DNA of 64,000 nt from Rhynchopus sp. YZ270_cl-10 (Eukaryota; Euglenozoa; Diplonemea; Diplonemida; Diplonemidae). A model generated the notes under the pieces. It did no database searches, had not been told where the DNA came from, and worked only from the letters and a program-made list of their open reading frames with translations. How positions within the stretch are numbered: the stretch's first letter is position 1; each line of letters begins with the position of its first letter. Both the position numbers and the translations under genes were made by a program. The stretch lies in contig OZ037927.1 in NCBI GenBank assembly GCA_964035575.1, forward strand, positions 558,001 to 622,000. Reading direction: 5' to 3'. Positions 8,813 through 19,791 of this stretch are shown in pieces.

Positions 8813-10030
8813 TCAAGGCTTCACAATATCATTAATCTTCCCCGCCCAGGTATGCGCTTGGTTCGATGGGTCTTGGAATTTGTACACTCTTTTGGAGGTA
8901 TGCACTTCGAACTTCGTGTCGTCCACCACACTCGCATAGGCACCTTGTAGGGGCACCGTCCCTTTAATCGCTTCTGAGACTGGATCGACGTAGAAGAGCC
9001 GGGGGAGGGTTGTTGCTACGAGAAGTCGGATTTTTGTCGACAAATGCCGTGTTTTCGAGACCGTCCCAGAGTGTACGACAGACTCGCCTAGATAGAGGTA
9101 TCTCTGCAAACATGTGGTAAAATTCGCGTTGAGAACGCTGATATTACAGTATTCATGGAGGTTCACCCATTCCACAGAAGAGAAGTAATCATGCGACCGA
9201 ATTTCTTTTAATGTTGGCCTCGCCTCAGGATTTGACACTAATATGCTTTGAACCAATTCCTTTGCGTCGTTTGGTGCATACGCTGCAAAAGGGTTCGTCT
9301 CACACGCTTTTATCTTTTCAAAAAGCTGCACCTCTGTTTCGCAGTCAAACGGCGGTTTTCCTGAATGCGTTTCAAACACGATACACCCCAAGGACCAGAT
9401 ATCCGAAGGTGTTCCTGCGGTCTGGCTATTTGCCAACATCTCTGGAGGAGCGTATTCGGGAGACCCTGCAAAGCCGGACCCTTCGATATCTACCGCCAGA
9501 ATGGATGAGCCAAAATCCGTGATTTTCGCATGGCGTGATTCGGTTAAGAGAATGTTCTCTGGTTTTATGTCGCGGTGTACGACACCTCTCTCTTCAAGGA
9601 AGGTAAGACCCAGGATGACTTCAGCTAGCAGGCGGCGCACGATCTTCGCTTCGTGTCCACTGTTTGTATCTACCCCACTTTGGAGATACGTATGTAAGGT
9701 GCCCCCCTCGCATAGTGGTGCTGCAATACTCACTGTAACCCCTTCCTGCCAAAACCCTTCAATTCCTGTGATATTTGGGTGGTTGCCAGTAGAAAGATAC
9801 GACAATGCGCGGATCTCTCGCTCAGGGTTTGAAGATTCATGAACAAGCCCGCGGCCTCGTTGCGACGCGGCCAGGTCCACGATCTTCACAGCGACAGCGT
9901 CCTTCGTGATGTTGTCTTCTCCGAGGACGACGACTGAACAGCTGCCACCCCCAAGCCGTCGAGTTTCGAATACGGTGAAGTTCTTCCGTCCTTTCAATCG
10001 TGTGTCCTCAGGGATGGCGGGAAACGGCAT
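8813..10030 (-). CDS. 3-phosphoinositide-dependent protein kinase 1 (PDK1)-like kinase with PH domain
   Basis: 405 residues from the ATG at 10028-10030. I chose this start because the frame upstream is mobile-element sequence. It is a complete AGC-type kinase: glycine loop LGGGSCSVVV (26-35), Lys49 in VAVK, HRD at 152-154 (VVHRDIKPENILL), DFG at 172-174, and the SPEYAPPE segment in place of APE. The last 95 residues form a PH domain. TTLPRLFYVDPVSEAIKG and KRVYKFQDP match the PDK1 PH pattern closely. Family knowledge: PDK1 phosphorylates the activation loop of other AGC kinases and is recruited to membranes by PI(3,4,5)P3. Ser185 near the activation-loop end is a candidate autophosphorylation site. 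It has a single exon. A small TIR element ends only 5 bp from the start codon. Confidence 0.9.
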   Translation of the reverse strand: MPFPAIPEDTRLKGRKNFTVFETRRLGGGSCSVVVLGEDNITKDAVAVKIVDLAASQRGRGLVHESSNPEREIRALSYLSTGNHPNITGIEGFWQEGVTVSIAAPLCEGGTLHTYLQSGVDTNSGHEAKIVRRLLAEVILGLTFLEERGVVHRDIKPENILLTESRHAKITDFGSSILAVDIEGSGFAGSPEYAPPEMLANSQTAGTPSDIWSLGCIVFETHSGKPPFDCETEVQLFEKIKACETNPFAAYAPNDAKELVQSILVSNPEARPTLKEIRSHDYFSSVEWVNLHEYCNISVLNANFTTCLQRYLYLGESVVHSGTVSKTRHLSTKIRLLVATTLPRLFYVDPVSEAIKGTVPLQGAYASVVDDTKFEVHTSKRVYKFQDPSNQAHTWAGKINDIVKP

Positions 10031-10035
10031 TATTG

Positions 10036-10180
10036 TGGTGTGGTTGGAGACGACCCCCAAAATAGCAGAAAATAGCAGAAAGTAGCACCTCCCTTTCAGC
10101 CGCACCAAAAAAAATCCAGATGCCCAGAATAAAAAATAGCACAAAAAATAGCACAAAAAAGAGCACCCCCTTTCACACCA
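10036..10180. mobile_element. TGGTGTGGCTG small TIR element, copy 1
   Basis: About 145 bp with TGGTGTGG..CACACCA ends and repeated AAAATAGCAC inside. It is more worn than the copies at 24707-24837 and 40760-40904. It abuts the PDK1-like start codon, so it probably forms the 5' leader or promoter. Confidence 0.65.
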
Positions 10181-10315
10181 ATTATGGTATTGTTTATTTA
10201 TTTTTTTTTTGCGCGAGTTTGTGTACCTTTTTGAGGTGGGGGTGGTGGTGGGTGGTGGTGTGGATATGAATTAAATTTCATATACTTTCCATAAGAGAAA
10301 AGCATACAAAAAAGG

Positions 10316-10530
10316 AGGTGACTATTTTAACCATGCAGTCCAACAACTCCATTTTTCGTGGTTTTACATCTGATATGCTCTACTCCCGCTTCCGCCTCAT
10401 CGGCCAGATGTATCATTGAACATCATTGAAGACAACAGGATACATTAAACCTACGACGAAGATTCCGGTTGGGGATAAAGAAACCATGACTGATGAACGT
10501 GCCTCTCGTCCACATACATCTTCAATAGAA
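10316..10530 (+). repeat. Hairpin element families D (partial) and K
   Basis: ACCATGCAGTCCAACAA and GTTTTACATCTGATATGC are the 3' part of family D. At 10492-10530, GATGAACGTGCCTCTCGTCC followed by ACATACATCTTC is a K hairpin with the CTCTCGT loop. Confidence 0.5.
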
Positions 10531-10725
10531 TAAAATTCGCAACTCGAAATACACCCTAATTATTGACCGTACAATGTTTGGTAAATGACCATACACACCC
10601 AAACTAACTAAAGCCCCATCAACAATTGAATATCTTTTGTTTTTTTTTAAATCAGAATCTCTGTCTCCGCCTTCTTGGCACACACATTACCTTTTTTTTG
10701 TCCCCTTCTTCCCCTCCTCCTTAGT

Positions 10726-11010
10726 TCAGACCATAGCGTCTTTTCCAAGCCATGTTTTCATGAATTTTGGTGGTGCGCGGGAATCAATATAGTATCGCTT
10801 GAACATTGCCGCAAGGAGAAGCGAGGCACCGAGGCCAGAGAGAGCGTACGGCACCCACGGTGCGGGGTGGAGGCCCTGCTCAGAGAGATTGCGCATCACC
10901 TTCCCGTAGAACGCAGACAGCACAATGCAGAAGAAGACAGCAAGGGCAATGTACATGGCAGAATCATCCCGCGTCTGTGGGGTCAGTCGCTTGTATCGTT
11001 CTCTCGACAT
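10726..11010 (-). CDS. Small two-helix membrane protein, unknown
   Basis: 94 residues from an ATG at 11008-11010, ending KTWLGKDAMV. It is basic at the start (MSRERYKRLTPQTRDD), then has two hydrophobic helices at about residues 19-38 (MYIALAVFFCIVLSAFYGKV) and 50-68 (APWVPYALSGLGASLLLAAM), with a short polar loop between. GC content and codon use match the neighbouring genes and contrast with the AT-rich flanks, which supports a real gene. I do not recognise the family. The size and layout would fit a small subunit or assembly factor of an organelle or ER membrane complex, but that is only inference. Confidence 0.65.
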   Translation of the reverse strand: MSRERYKRLTPQTRDDSAMYIALAVFFCIVLSAFYGKVMRNLSEQGLHPAPWVPYALSGLGASLLLAAMFKRYYIDSRAPPKFMKTWLGKDAMV

Positions 11011-11094
11011 TTTTTTTTTTTGGATGTTTCTTTGGTTTTTCTAAGGTTTTATTGATTTTTTTTGAAATTTTGAAGGGGTAAAAAGGGGGGGTTT

Positions 11095-11134
11095 AGGTGA
11101 TCCTAAGCCTCTTGTGGGTTTAGTCTGATTAGGT
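11095..11134 (+). repeat. Hairpin element family B
   Basis: GTGATCCTAAGCCTCTTGTG followed by GGTTTAGTC: a worn copy of the CTAAGC/GCTTAG hairpin. Confidence 0.45.
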
Positions 11135-12171
11135 TATTATTTGGTTTATTCCTTCAGTCGTTTGATTTTTTGTTGTGTTATTGCTACTCTCGTGGTTTTA
11201 GTCAACCTTTGATCACATTTTCGTTATCGCGAAGGATTCAGCTGAGTGGAGTTTCGTTAAGAATGACGTCGTTTCCCTAATTCCGGAGTTCGTAATTTTT
11301 GGTGTAGTGTTGTGTTGTGTCAGAGCATGAAAAACCCAGAAACAAAAAAAGCTTATAAGATGAACCTAACCTGAATGAAGCCCCCTTCTAAAGACCGAGA
11401 GCAGGGCGTTCTCCTCTACTTCCCCGCTAAAGTGATTTTTTTTCAGAGATCACTAAAAATTTTGTGAAGGCAGAGATGTGCTTCACGACAACTGAACAGC
11501 GGAGTCCCGACAGAGGAAAGGTGCGGTACACCAAGGAGGATGCTGCGAGTAGCAGTCGGGTCAAGGCAAAAGAGTGGTAGGTTTTTGGAGAAGGGAGAAG
11601 TTTTTTTTTTTTTAGTTTCTTTAAAACGGGGCTTTTTATAAAGGAAAACAATTATCAAAAAAAAGAAGGGAAAATGACTATAACACCCACGTTACTAATA
11701 CCCATTTACGATAATACCCACTGGGTATTATCGTAAACTTTTTGGGTATTATCGTAAAGTTTTTGGGTATTATCGTAAACTATTTGGGTATTAGTTTTGG
11801 GTATTATCGTAAACTTTTTGCGTATTACCCAGGTACCCAGGTACGATGTGATTTAGCTGGCTACTCGCGCAAGGTATCAGAGGCGCTCGCACGCTGGTGA
11901 ATGTGCAGACAAGGTATGGTTTCATCGACCCCAGAGAAAATACAATTTTCACTAAATATATGGGGGGGGGTTTTTTTTACACAACTTTTTGCATCCCTGT
12001 CTTACATCCTCAAATTCAGGGTAACCATTTTTCTTGACAATTAACAATTAATCTTTCTCCAAGCGACATAACTTAATTACACCCACATTTACACTCATCA
12101 CAGGATCGCGAAATCTGAACTGCATCAGCGATTGCGCTTCTCCGTCTCCGACATTCTACACCTCAACATAC

Positions 12172-13345
12172 GAAGACCTGGGTGGGAACATTTAGTCAGT
12201 CACTGCTATAGCCATTAACCCAGGGAGCATAGCTAGTGCAAGAAATTCGACTTTGGCAACCTTCCGGAAAGTCTGTCCTCTGCTCGCGGAGGACTAGACA
12301 CAAGAAAATATTGCGTTCCCCCAGAAAACCAGTGCACATTTCACACTCCTTGTGGGTGGTCTTGTTGCCTTTTCGTCATAGTAATTTTGGCCCAGGCATG
12401 TTCTTGAAGCATGACAATTTAGTGTGTATGGGGCAGGGTGTTGTTTTGTTCTGAATTCTCTTTGTTATAACATCTAAGTCAATCGCGGGTGGTGGTTTGT
12501 GTAGCGTGAGGCACTCTTTTTAGCAAACTTCCTGCGGCTGCTAAAGTGTTATTTCTTCGGATTTAACAACGTACAGCGTAACATAGTGGTTTCGCCTGGT
12601 CGACACAACCTTTGATAGATATGGGATAACCAACCCCCTTCGACCCCTTGTGGGTTCACTGAACAAGCCCTAGTGGTAGTTAAACGCGATTGACATTTAC
12701 ATTCCTAGAGATGAAAGAACAAGACAACACTTCTGTACCCGCGCATCAAAATTGTGGAAAACTTTGCACCCCAAACACCCTCAACAACGCCCGCCAAAAG
12801 GCGCCCCTTGTTGCTGGGAGTTGGTTCTCATTGATACCTGCACAGCGGGCATTCCTCTGAGTCCAACGCATGTTTGGCCTGTCTGCGGCGTTGTACTTCA
12901 GGTGCACGAAGACAGGGTCTGGTGGTAAATTTTGCGTAGTACTGCGACGTAGTGCTGCGTGGGTCTGGGAATATGGGTACCTGGGTACAGGATATTTGTT
13001 GTCAAAGACATCTTCCACCATGCATTGAGGAGGGTAAGACAGTGGTCGCAGTTTGTACTTGATAGCATTACAACATTTAACTTCTCCACGGGGGTCTTGG
13101 GCCGTTCACTCGGTTCTACCTTGACTACCGGAAGATATTCTTGAGGCCTTTTTGGTCTCTAGAATATCCGGTCTTCCCGAACGGAGGCACACTTTGTGTG
13201 TTACTACGACCTGGCAATTTCCAGCAGTAGGTTAAGTAATCTTTCTTGTAAATTGTTGGAACATTATCTCCTCAGTGCATGAATGCCCCACGTGATTGGA
13301 CACTTTTGTGTTTGTCATGTGGAGCTGTGGTTGCTCTTTCACGAC
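12172..13345. repeat. Shared core, left arm (inverted copy at 15410-16590)
   Basis: About 1.15 kb is nearly identical to the reverse complement of 15410-16590, for example AAGAAATTCGACTTTGGCAA here and its reverse complement near 16510. High identity with few differences suggests a young duplication. Confidence 0.8.
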
Positions 13346-13370
13346 TTTTTTCCTTGTACACCAGTGTACC

Positions 13371-13553
13371 GTGTACCTGGGTACCTGGGTACCTGTGTAC
13401 CTGTGTACCTGGGTACCTGGGTACCTGGGTACCTGGGTACCTGGGTACCTGGGTACCTGGGTACCTGGGTACCTGGGTACCTGGGTACCTGGGTACCTGG
13501 GTACCTGGGTACCTGGGTACCTGGGTACCTGGGTACCTGGGTACTACCCAACC
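13371..13553. repeat. GGTACCTG minisatellite (about 23 units)
   Basis: Near-perfect 8-bp units, each unit junction making a KpnI-like GGTACC palindrome. Three units near the left read TGTGTACC. Being free of stops, it creates long artificial frames on both strands. Confidence 0.95.
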
Positions 13554-13770
13554 TGGGTAATACCCAAAAAGTTTACGATAATACCCAAAAAGTTTACGAT
13601 AATACCCAAAACTAATACCCAAAAAGTTTACTATAATACCCAAAAAGTTTACGATAATACCCAGTGGGTATTATCGTAAATGGGTATTAGTAACGTGGGT
13701 GTTATGATAATTACCCCAAAAAAGAATAAGGAACGGCGATTTGTATGCTCGATCTGACAGTTTTTTTTTT

Positions 13771-14522
13771 TTTTTGTTGCATCGACAACAGGGTATTAGG
13801 GTGAAAATCCAAAAATCCGGAAAAAACTGGTTTTTCTGGTTTTCTCTCCTGGGTGGCGAAAACTAGTGTTACCGGTGAAAACCTCCACCGTTGACGGACA
13901 CAGTCACCTTTTTCGGGTTTTTCGGGGGTGGGGTCAGTGTCTTATCCAGGAATCCAGATTTCAAGATTGGGGAGGTCAGCTTGTTTTTTGCTCAAAATAT
14001 ATTTCGGCGCTGCTGACCAGGGTAGATATTGGGAACATTGGGACTGTGTTTTTTGCGGAGCAAAAAAAATAATACAAAATGGCGCCGCAGGCGAAAAATT
14101 TTGAGGGTACGGTGTAGAAATCTAGCTTTTTACACCACAGAGCCACTCAACGAACCCTTTTTTGCGGAGCAAAAAATGAAAAATGGCGCCGCAGGCAAAA
14201 AAAAAAAAAATCAAGGAACAGCCATTTCCCAAAGGCACTCCCGTGGTTCAACCACGGTTCTACCAGGCGGGGAAAAAATGCGGGGAAAAAAATCGAGTCC
14301 GCCCTAATCTGGGGACGACATTTACAGAAAGGCCTGGTGAAAAGTGTCGGTTTTTTTTTCCCCTCCAGATTTCTCTGTTTTTTTTTTTTTTTTTGAAAAC
14401 CAGTTTTTGGAAAAACTGGTTTTCAAAACCAGTTTTTTTAACCACCCTAATACCCTGATCGACAATCACCTACCGAGGTAGGATCTTGTACACAATGTCT
14501 CCCGAAGGCTTTTGTACTTAAT
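13771..14522. repeat. Hairpin element family J, copy 2, split by a hAT-type insertion
   Basis: The left part is GTTGCATCGACAA. The right part resumes at 14458 with ATCGACAATCAC, the paired stem CCTACC-GA-GGTAGG, and TGTACACAATGTCTCCCGAAG. The duplicated ATCGACAA is the target duplication of the inserted element. Confidence 0.75.
13789..14457. mobile_element. Non-autonomous hAT-type element (669 bp, 8-bp TSD)
   Basis: Terminal inverted repeat CAGGGTATTAGGGTG, flanked on both sides by ATCGACAA, the 8-bp duplication typical of hAT transposons. The interior has the GCGGAGCAAAAAA / GGCGCCGCAGGC module shared with the elements at 38613-39250 and 53163-54818, and AACTGGTTTT-type subterminal inverted repeats. 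No transposase frame. Confidence 0.9.
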
Positions 14523-14654
14523 CGGTATGGACGGAGGCCATCCTTAACCCTAGAAAGTAGCCTTTTTTTGTCTGTTTTGCCCCCTCCTCACGCCTGGGGC
14601 ATCCCTTCCCCTTGAGTGTTGGGATAGAAGTAACCTCTCGGCATTAACAAAAAA

Positions 14655-14696
14655 GTAGAGTTGAAATACAAAGCCCCTCTCGTGAACAGTGTACCT
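14655..14696 (+). repeat. Hairpin element family D (5' part)
   Basis: GAGTTGAAATACAAAGCCCC, then TCTCGTGAACAGTGTACC. Truncated at an A run. Confidence 0.6.
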
Positions 14697-15033
14697 AAAC
14701 AAAAAAGAAAATCGGTTATGTGTTGGTCGCGGCCCGGTTTTCCCCCAAGGGTTCTCCCGTGGTTCATCCACAGGATCCCCGTGAACCGCTGACCACCAGG
14801 TTAAAAATCAAAGAATGGTTTTTTTTTTTTTTTGGAAGGGATGAGGGATAGGTGTGGACAAATTACTCATAAAAAAGACAAAAAAAATATCGTTGTTTTT
14901 TTGGTAGGCTCGCTCCGCCGCTTTGTGGCAAAGGTTTATAAAAGATTCCAAGAATGGAGACCCAAAAAAAAAAAAGGGAAAAACATTTTTAACATGAAAC
15001 GCCCTTTTTTGTGCACACACATCAAAAAAAATA

Positions 15034-17239
15034 GAGAAAAGTTCGATTTCGGCCTCGAAAAATACCGTGACACCGATTTGTCACGGTACTTTGTCACGGA
15101 ATTTTTTTGAAAGATTCGATTTCGTGACAAAAAAAAATCGATTTCGTGACAAACCAATTTTTTCATTGACACACAAAATTCAATTTCGTGACAAACCGAT
15201 TTTTTCATTGACAAAAAAAATTCGATTTCGTGACAAATCCAAAAATTCAGTGACAAAAAAATGTCAATGAAAAAATGGATTTTGTCAAGGAAACCGAACT
15301 TTTTGTCAAGGAAAAAGTCGTGACAGAAATGGATTTTGTCAAGGAAACCAAACTTTTTGTCACGGAAAAAGTCGTGACAGGGCACTGGGTACTGGGTACA
15401 CTGGATACAAGGATAAAAGTCGTGAAAGAGCAACCACAGCTCCACATGACAAACACAAAAGTGTCCAGTCACGTGGGGCATGCATGCACTGAGGAGATAA
15501 TGATCCAACAATTTACAAGAAAGATTACTTAACCTACTGCTGGAAATTGCCAGGTCGTAGTAACACACAAAGTGTGCCTCCGTTCGGGAAGACCGGATAT
15601 TCTAGAGACCAAAAAGGCCTCAAGAATATCTTCCGGTAGTCAAGGTATAACCGAATGAACGGCCCAAGACCCCCGTGGAGAAGTTAAATGTGTAATGCTA
15701 TCAGGTAGAAACTGCGACCACTGTCTTACCCTCCTCAATGCATGGTGGAAGATGTCTTTACAACAAATATCCTGTACCCAGGTACCAGGTTCCCAGACCC
15801 ACGCAGTACCACGTCGCAGTACTACGCAAAATTTACCACCAGACCCTGTCTTTGCACCTTAAGTACAACGCCGCAGACAGGCCAAACATGCGTTGGACTC
15901 AGAGGAATGCCTGCTGTGCAGTGTATCAAACATGAGAACCAACTCCCAGCAACAAGGGGCGCCTTTTGGCAGGCGTTGTTGAGGGTGTTTGGGGTGCAAA
16001 GTTTTCCACAATTTTGATGCGCGGGTACAGAAGTGTTATCTTGTTCTTTCATCTCTAGGAATGTAAATGTCAATCGCGTTTAACTACCACTAGGGCTTGT
16101 TCAGTGAACCCACGAGGGGTCGAAGGGGGTTGGTTATCCCATATCTATCAAAGGTTGTGTCGACCAGGCGAATCCACTATGTTACGCTGTATGATGATAA
16201 ATCCGAAGAAATAACAGTGCATAGCAACTGCAGGAAGTTTGTTAAAAAGAGTGCCTCACGCTACACAACCACCACCCGCGATTGACTTAGATGTTATAAC
16301 AAAGAGAATTCAGAACAAAACAACACCCTGCCCCATACACACTAAATTGTCATGCTTCAAGAACATGCCTGGGCCAAAATTACTATGACGAAAAGGCAAC
16401 AAGACCACCCACAAGGAGTGTGAATTGTGCACTGGTTTTCTGGGGGAACGCAATATTTTCTTGTGTCTAGTCCTCCGGAAGCAGAGGACAGACTTTCCGG
16501 AAGGTTTCCAAAGTCGAATTTCTTGCACTAGCTATGCTCCCTGGTTAATGGCTATAGCAGTGACTGACAAAGTGTTCCCACCCCCCTTTCCACCACCATA
16601 ATAACCGAACTCTGCTTATCAAACCACAATCTGAATCTGCTTCCGTCGCATGCGCTGGTGGATTCGATCTGTTTTGGTGTGTGTAATGGGTGAGGGTTGG
16701 GGTATTAGGTATAGAAACTTGCGCACCCATTAATTTTTTACCGAATGAAAATGAAATCTGCAATGAGTCTGCTGCATATCATTTAGTGGGGATGGCCTCT
16801 GGCCAGAGGCGTGCAAGCCTGACCGTGTTCGCGATATACTAAGTCTTGCATAATCATAAAGTTATCATACCTTGTGTCTTCAGTCTCTGCCCTTCGGTTT
16901 CTAGACAGCTCAAGAATGGCCTCTTTTGTGTTTGTCAAGTGGCTGTCTGGTCACTTTTCAGTGACTGGCGGGGACTTTTTCCTTGACAAAATCCATTTTT
17001 TTCAATGACATTTTTTTGTCAATGAAAAAATGAATTTGTCACGAAATCGAATTTTTTTTTGTCAATGAAAAAAGTCATTTGTCACTAAATTGAATTTTGT
17101 GTGTCAAGGAAAAAATCGGCTTGTCACGAAATCGATTTTTTTTTGTCACGAAATCGAATCTTTCAAAAAAATTCCGTGACAAAGTACCGTGACAAATCGG
17201 TGTCACGGGTATTTTCGAGGCCGAAATCGAACTTTTCTC
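15034..17239. mobile_element. TIR element E2 (about 2.2 kb), same core as E1 with different ends
   Basis: The inverted ends start GAGAAAAGTTCGATTTCGGC and carry CCGTGACACCGATTTGTCAC, then many ATTTCGTGACAAA units (15100-15390 and 16980-17180). These ends share nothing visible with those of E1, yet the core at 15410-16590 is the inverse of E1's core. Fragmentary frames only. Likely non-autonomous. Confidence 0.75.
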
Positions 17240-17245
17240 AAAAAA

Positions 17246-17300
17246 ATATTTGGGATATTCTGCGCAAGAATTCCCCCCTATTAGTTATCAAAGACACACA
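17246..17300 (+). repeat. Repeat F
   Basis: GGGATATTCTGCGCAAGAAT, then TCCCCCCTATTAGTTATCAA. It starts right at the right end of E2. Confidence 0.6.
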
Positions 17301-18238
17301 ACACGACAAACAATAAAAAAGATAAAGCAAGATCATCGGGAACCAACAGGTTTCCCACCGAAAAAAAAAAAAAAAAAAAAGAAACAAACAAAACACATTG
17401 ATGGACAATGTATTTTCGCTCCTTTGAAACTATCCCACATTTGCCTTTTTTCAAACACACACATTTTTTTTACCACTTATCGTGCGGGGGCCACTAATTA
17501 AAAAAGCAAAGGGAGGAGAGTTGGCTTTGAGATATGAAACCTTCTTCTTTGCGTGACCAGCAAAGGGGTGGGATGGAAAGTCATAACCTGCCCTCATGCA
17601 GAGCTACCCTTATCAATAAACAACCCAACATGAGACGGAGAAGCAAATGCAAGCAACAACCCGGAAAGCATCAACACTGCTCTTGTGTCCCAAATAACCC
17701 CCTCCCGTCCCCCGGTCCAGGTTCAGGTCCCAGTCCGGCTGAGAATAACGGGGTCCTCGAGTCTTATCTTTATTCTCTGCTGTGGTCCCTGAGTCTTATT
17801 CTCAACTGTGCCCCCCCTCCAGTACTCTGTACGCAGAGCAAAAAAAATAAAATAGCTTGAAGATGGGTATGCTTTACAGTGCATTTAACTGACCCTTAAA
17901 AAGAAACGAGAGAGAAAAAACACCAGATTTAAAAGGAATAAACGTAACTGAACATAAGGTAAAAATAAGAGGAAAAAAAAAGGAAGGGAAGAGGAGCCAG
18001 GGAAGGGGGGGAGAGCTTGTGTGTGTGTGGGTGATCCAATACACCTCGTGCACACACACACCCCACTACTGTAGACCTGCCCACCCTAGACTCTCTCGCT
18101 TTCGTCTGGGTTTGTCTGCAAATAATGCATGAAAAAAGGGAAATCTCTTTTCTGTGTGTTCACCCCTTCTCTCCATCTGACAAAGGGACAAAGACTCATA
18201 GTAAGGGTAGTGGTAAAATTGTTTTGTTTTTTTTGTTT

Positions 18239-18290
18239 GAAAACTTGGTTGTATTAGTGTAGCCACCCTAGAGTGTGCTCCACTAGTACT
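18239..18290 (-). repeat. Hairpin element family A, subtype 1
   Basis: GAAAACTTGGTTGTATTAGT and CCACCCTAGAGTGTGCTCCA after a T run. Full-length copy. Confidence 0.8.
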
Positions 18291-19026
18291 TGTTTTTTGC
18301 TACTCTTGTGTTTCGTTGAATTTGCACAAATCCTTCTGTCTTGAGGGATGATTTTTGACCCTCCACCGTACCCTTGGTAATACTATTTCTCCTGTAAAGC
18401 AAAGCTTCGTAGGAATGATACTGTTACACAACACAAAAGCATCATCCAAAGAAATTTGGGGTGAAAACGACTGGGTTGAAAAACAGCCCCAAAGTAAGCT
18501 TGGTATGGAGGTAATGAGGCAGAATAGTGGTGTCACACAGCTTAGCTGGTCACAGAAAAACATCCACCCCGAGTCACTTACTTCGCACGAGGATTTGCTC
18601 CCTTGTGTTCCAATTATACCCGTTTCGTTGACTGACGAGCGGTAGCGGGAGTAGGACATCTCAACGTAGACCGCGAAATGGAAGTAAGCTGGGCGTGGCG
18701 TGGATATATTCTGTTGCGACACGTGATTTTTCCAAGTTTTCAAACATCACAAAAACAAAAAAACAAAAAATCACAACACATCTGGAATGCGAATCACAGA
18801 GAATCACAAAAAAAAAATCACGTTTTGGTACGCTTTTTCGGCATTTTCCTGCTTTGTAAATTTTTTCTGTGATTTTCTGTGTTATTTCTGTGATTAGAGT
18901 GACAGAAAAGTACCCCTGATCACGCTATAAGCTGCATTTTAAAAAATGATTTTGACGATTACACAAAGAATAAACCTTGTCAAAGAAGTTATTGTTTGTG
19001 TCTGCGAAAAATGAAATAAAAAAGAG

Positions 19027-19072
19027 AAGTTGGAAAAAAAAAAACGCCTCACCGTTCATTGGCGGACGCAGG
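19027..19072 (+). repeat. Hairpin element family C
   Basis: GAAGTTGG, an A run, then ACGCCTCACCGTTCATTGGC and GGACGCAGG. Flanked by A runs. Confidence 0.6.
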
Positions 19073-19262
19073 CAAAAAAAATAAGGCCACAATTTTTATC
19101 CCCCAAAAGGCTAGGGACGATTTAAAAAATAAAATAAAATAATACACAAAGCGCCACAATCACTTTAAAAAACCTTACAATTCGGCAGATTTCCATTTTG
19201 GCTGATATTTTAACTAAAATTTCAAAAAGGGAAATGAAATCAAAGAAAGGTTTTTTTTTTTT

Positions 19263-19312
19263 GAAAACTTGGCTGTATTAGTGTAGCCACCCTAGAGTGT
19301 GCTCCACTGTAC
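19263..19312 (-). repeat. Hairpin element family A, subtype 1
   Basis: Same as the 5381 copy apart from single changes. T run in front. Confidence 0.8.
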
Positions 19313-19360
19313 TAACTTTTTGTTGCAGAGTGTGGTCTCCACTATTTTTTTTTTTTAGTT

Positions 19361-19410
19361 GAAAACTTGGTTGTATTAGTGTAGACACCCGAGGATGAAC
19401 TCCACTATAC
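19361..19410 (-). repeat. Hairpin element family A, subtype 2
   Basis: GTGTAGACACCCGAGGATGA then ACTCCACT: the closing stem is kept and the inner hairpin is changed relative to subtype 1 (CACCC-GAGGATG against CACCC-TAGAGTG). It lies 50 bp from a subtype 1 copy. Confidence 0.8.
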
Positions 19411-19791
19411 AAAACGTTTAGTTGTTCCAACCTGATCCTGAAGAAGAAGATGGCACATGGAAGAAGGTGTTGCCCCACGTTGTGGTCGTCGTTGTCGTTG
19501 TTGTGGTCGTCGTCGTCGGGTTGAGAAGAGGGGAGAACGCGAGGTCGACTCTCTGCTGGCCGTCCTCCTCGCCATTGGGAGGGGCAGGGCAGACAAACGC
19601 ATTCGATCCAAAGTTTGCAAACAACGACTCTGAAATGCCACTTCCATCTTCAGCCTCGGCCTGTTTTGTGTGTTTGTGTGTTTTTTTTTGGGAATCACTA
19701 CCAGATTTTGCTTGAAATTTGGTGGAGTTTTAGTGTTAAAACACCAAAATCATGGCTAAAAATCTACCAATGTCGGGGCAGAAGCCTTTTT

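Larger units (their letters stand above)
11681..13704. mobile_element. TIR element E1 (about 2.0 kb, 165-bp inverted ends)
   Basis: The ends are inverted over about 165 bp. They start TAACACCCACGTTACTAATA and continue with repeats of GGGTATTATCGTAAAC. The core (about 12180-13345) carries fragments of frames such as one with NQLPATRGAFWRALLRVFGV but no intact gene. The same core is found inverted in E2 with different ends. A GGTACCTG minisatellite (13371-13553) lies between core and right end. The superfamily is not identified and no clear target duplication is seen. Confidence 0.75.

Noticed and set aside
10031-10156. N-terminal extension of the PDK1-like frame (hydrophobic lead)
   Set aside because: It begins at a non-ATG codon and is encoded by the small TIR element. 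The kinase starts well at 10030.
13272-13679. Long overlapping frames of VPGYLGTW repeats on both strands
   Set aside because: They are translations of the 8-bp GGTACCTG minisatellite, which has no stop in any frame.
15742-16285. Frames in the E2 core as a working transposase gene
   Set aside because: Short and interrupted, and the matching frames in E1 are likewise fragmentary. No catalytic motif seen.
18300-18743. Minus-strand frame of 147 residues
   Set aside because: No ATG at its start, composition like the flanking non-coding DNA, no motif.
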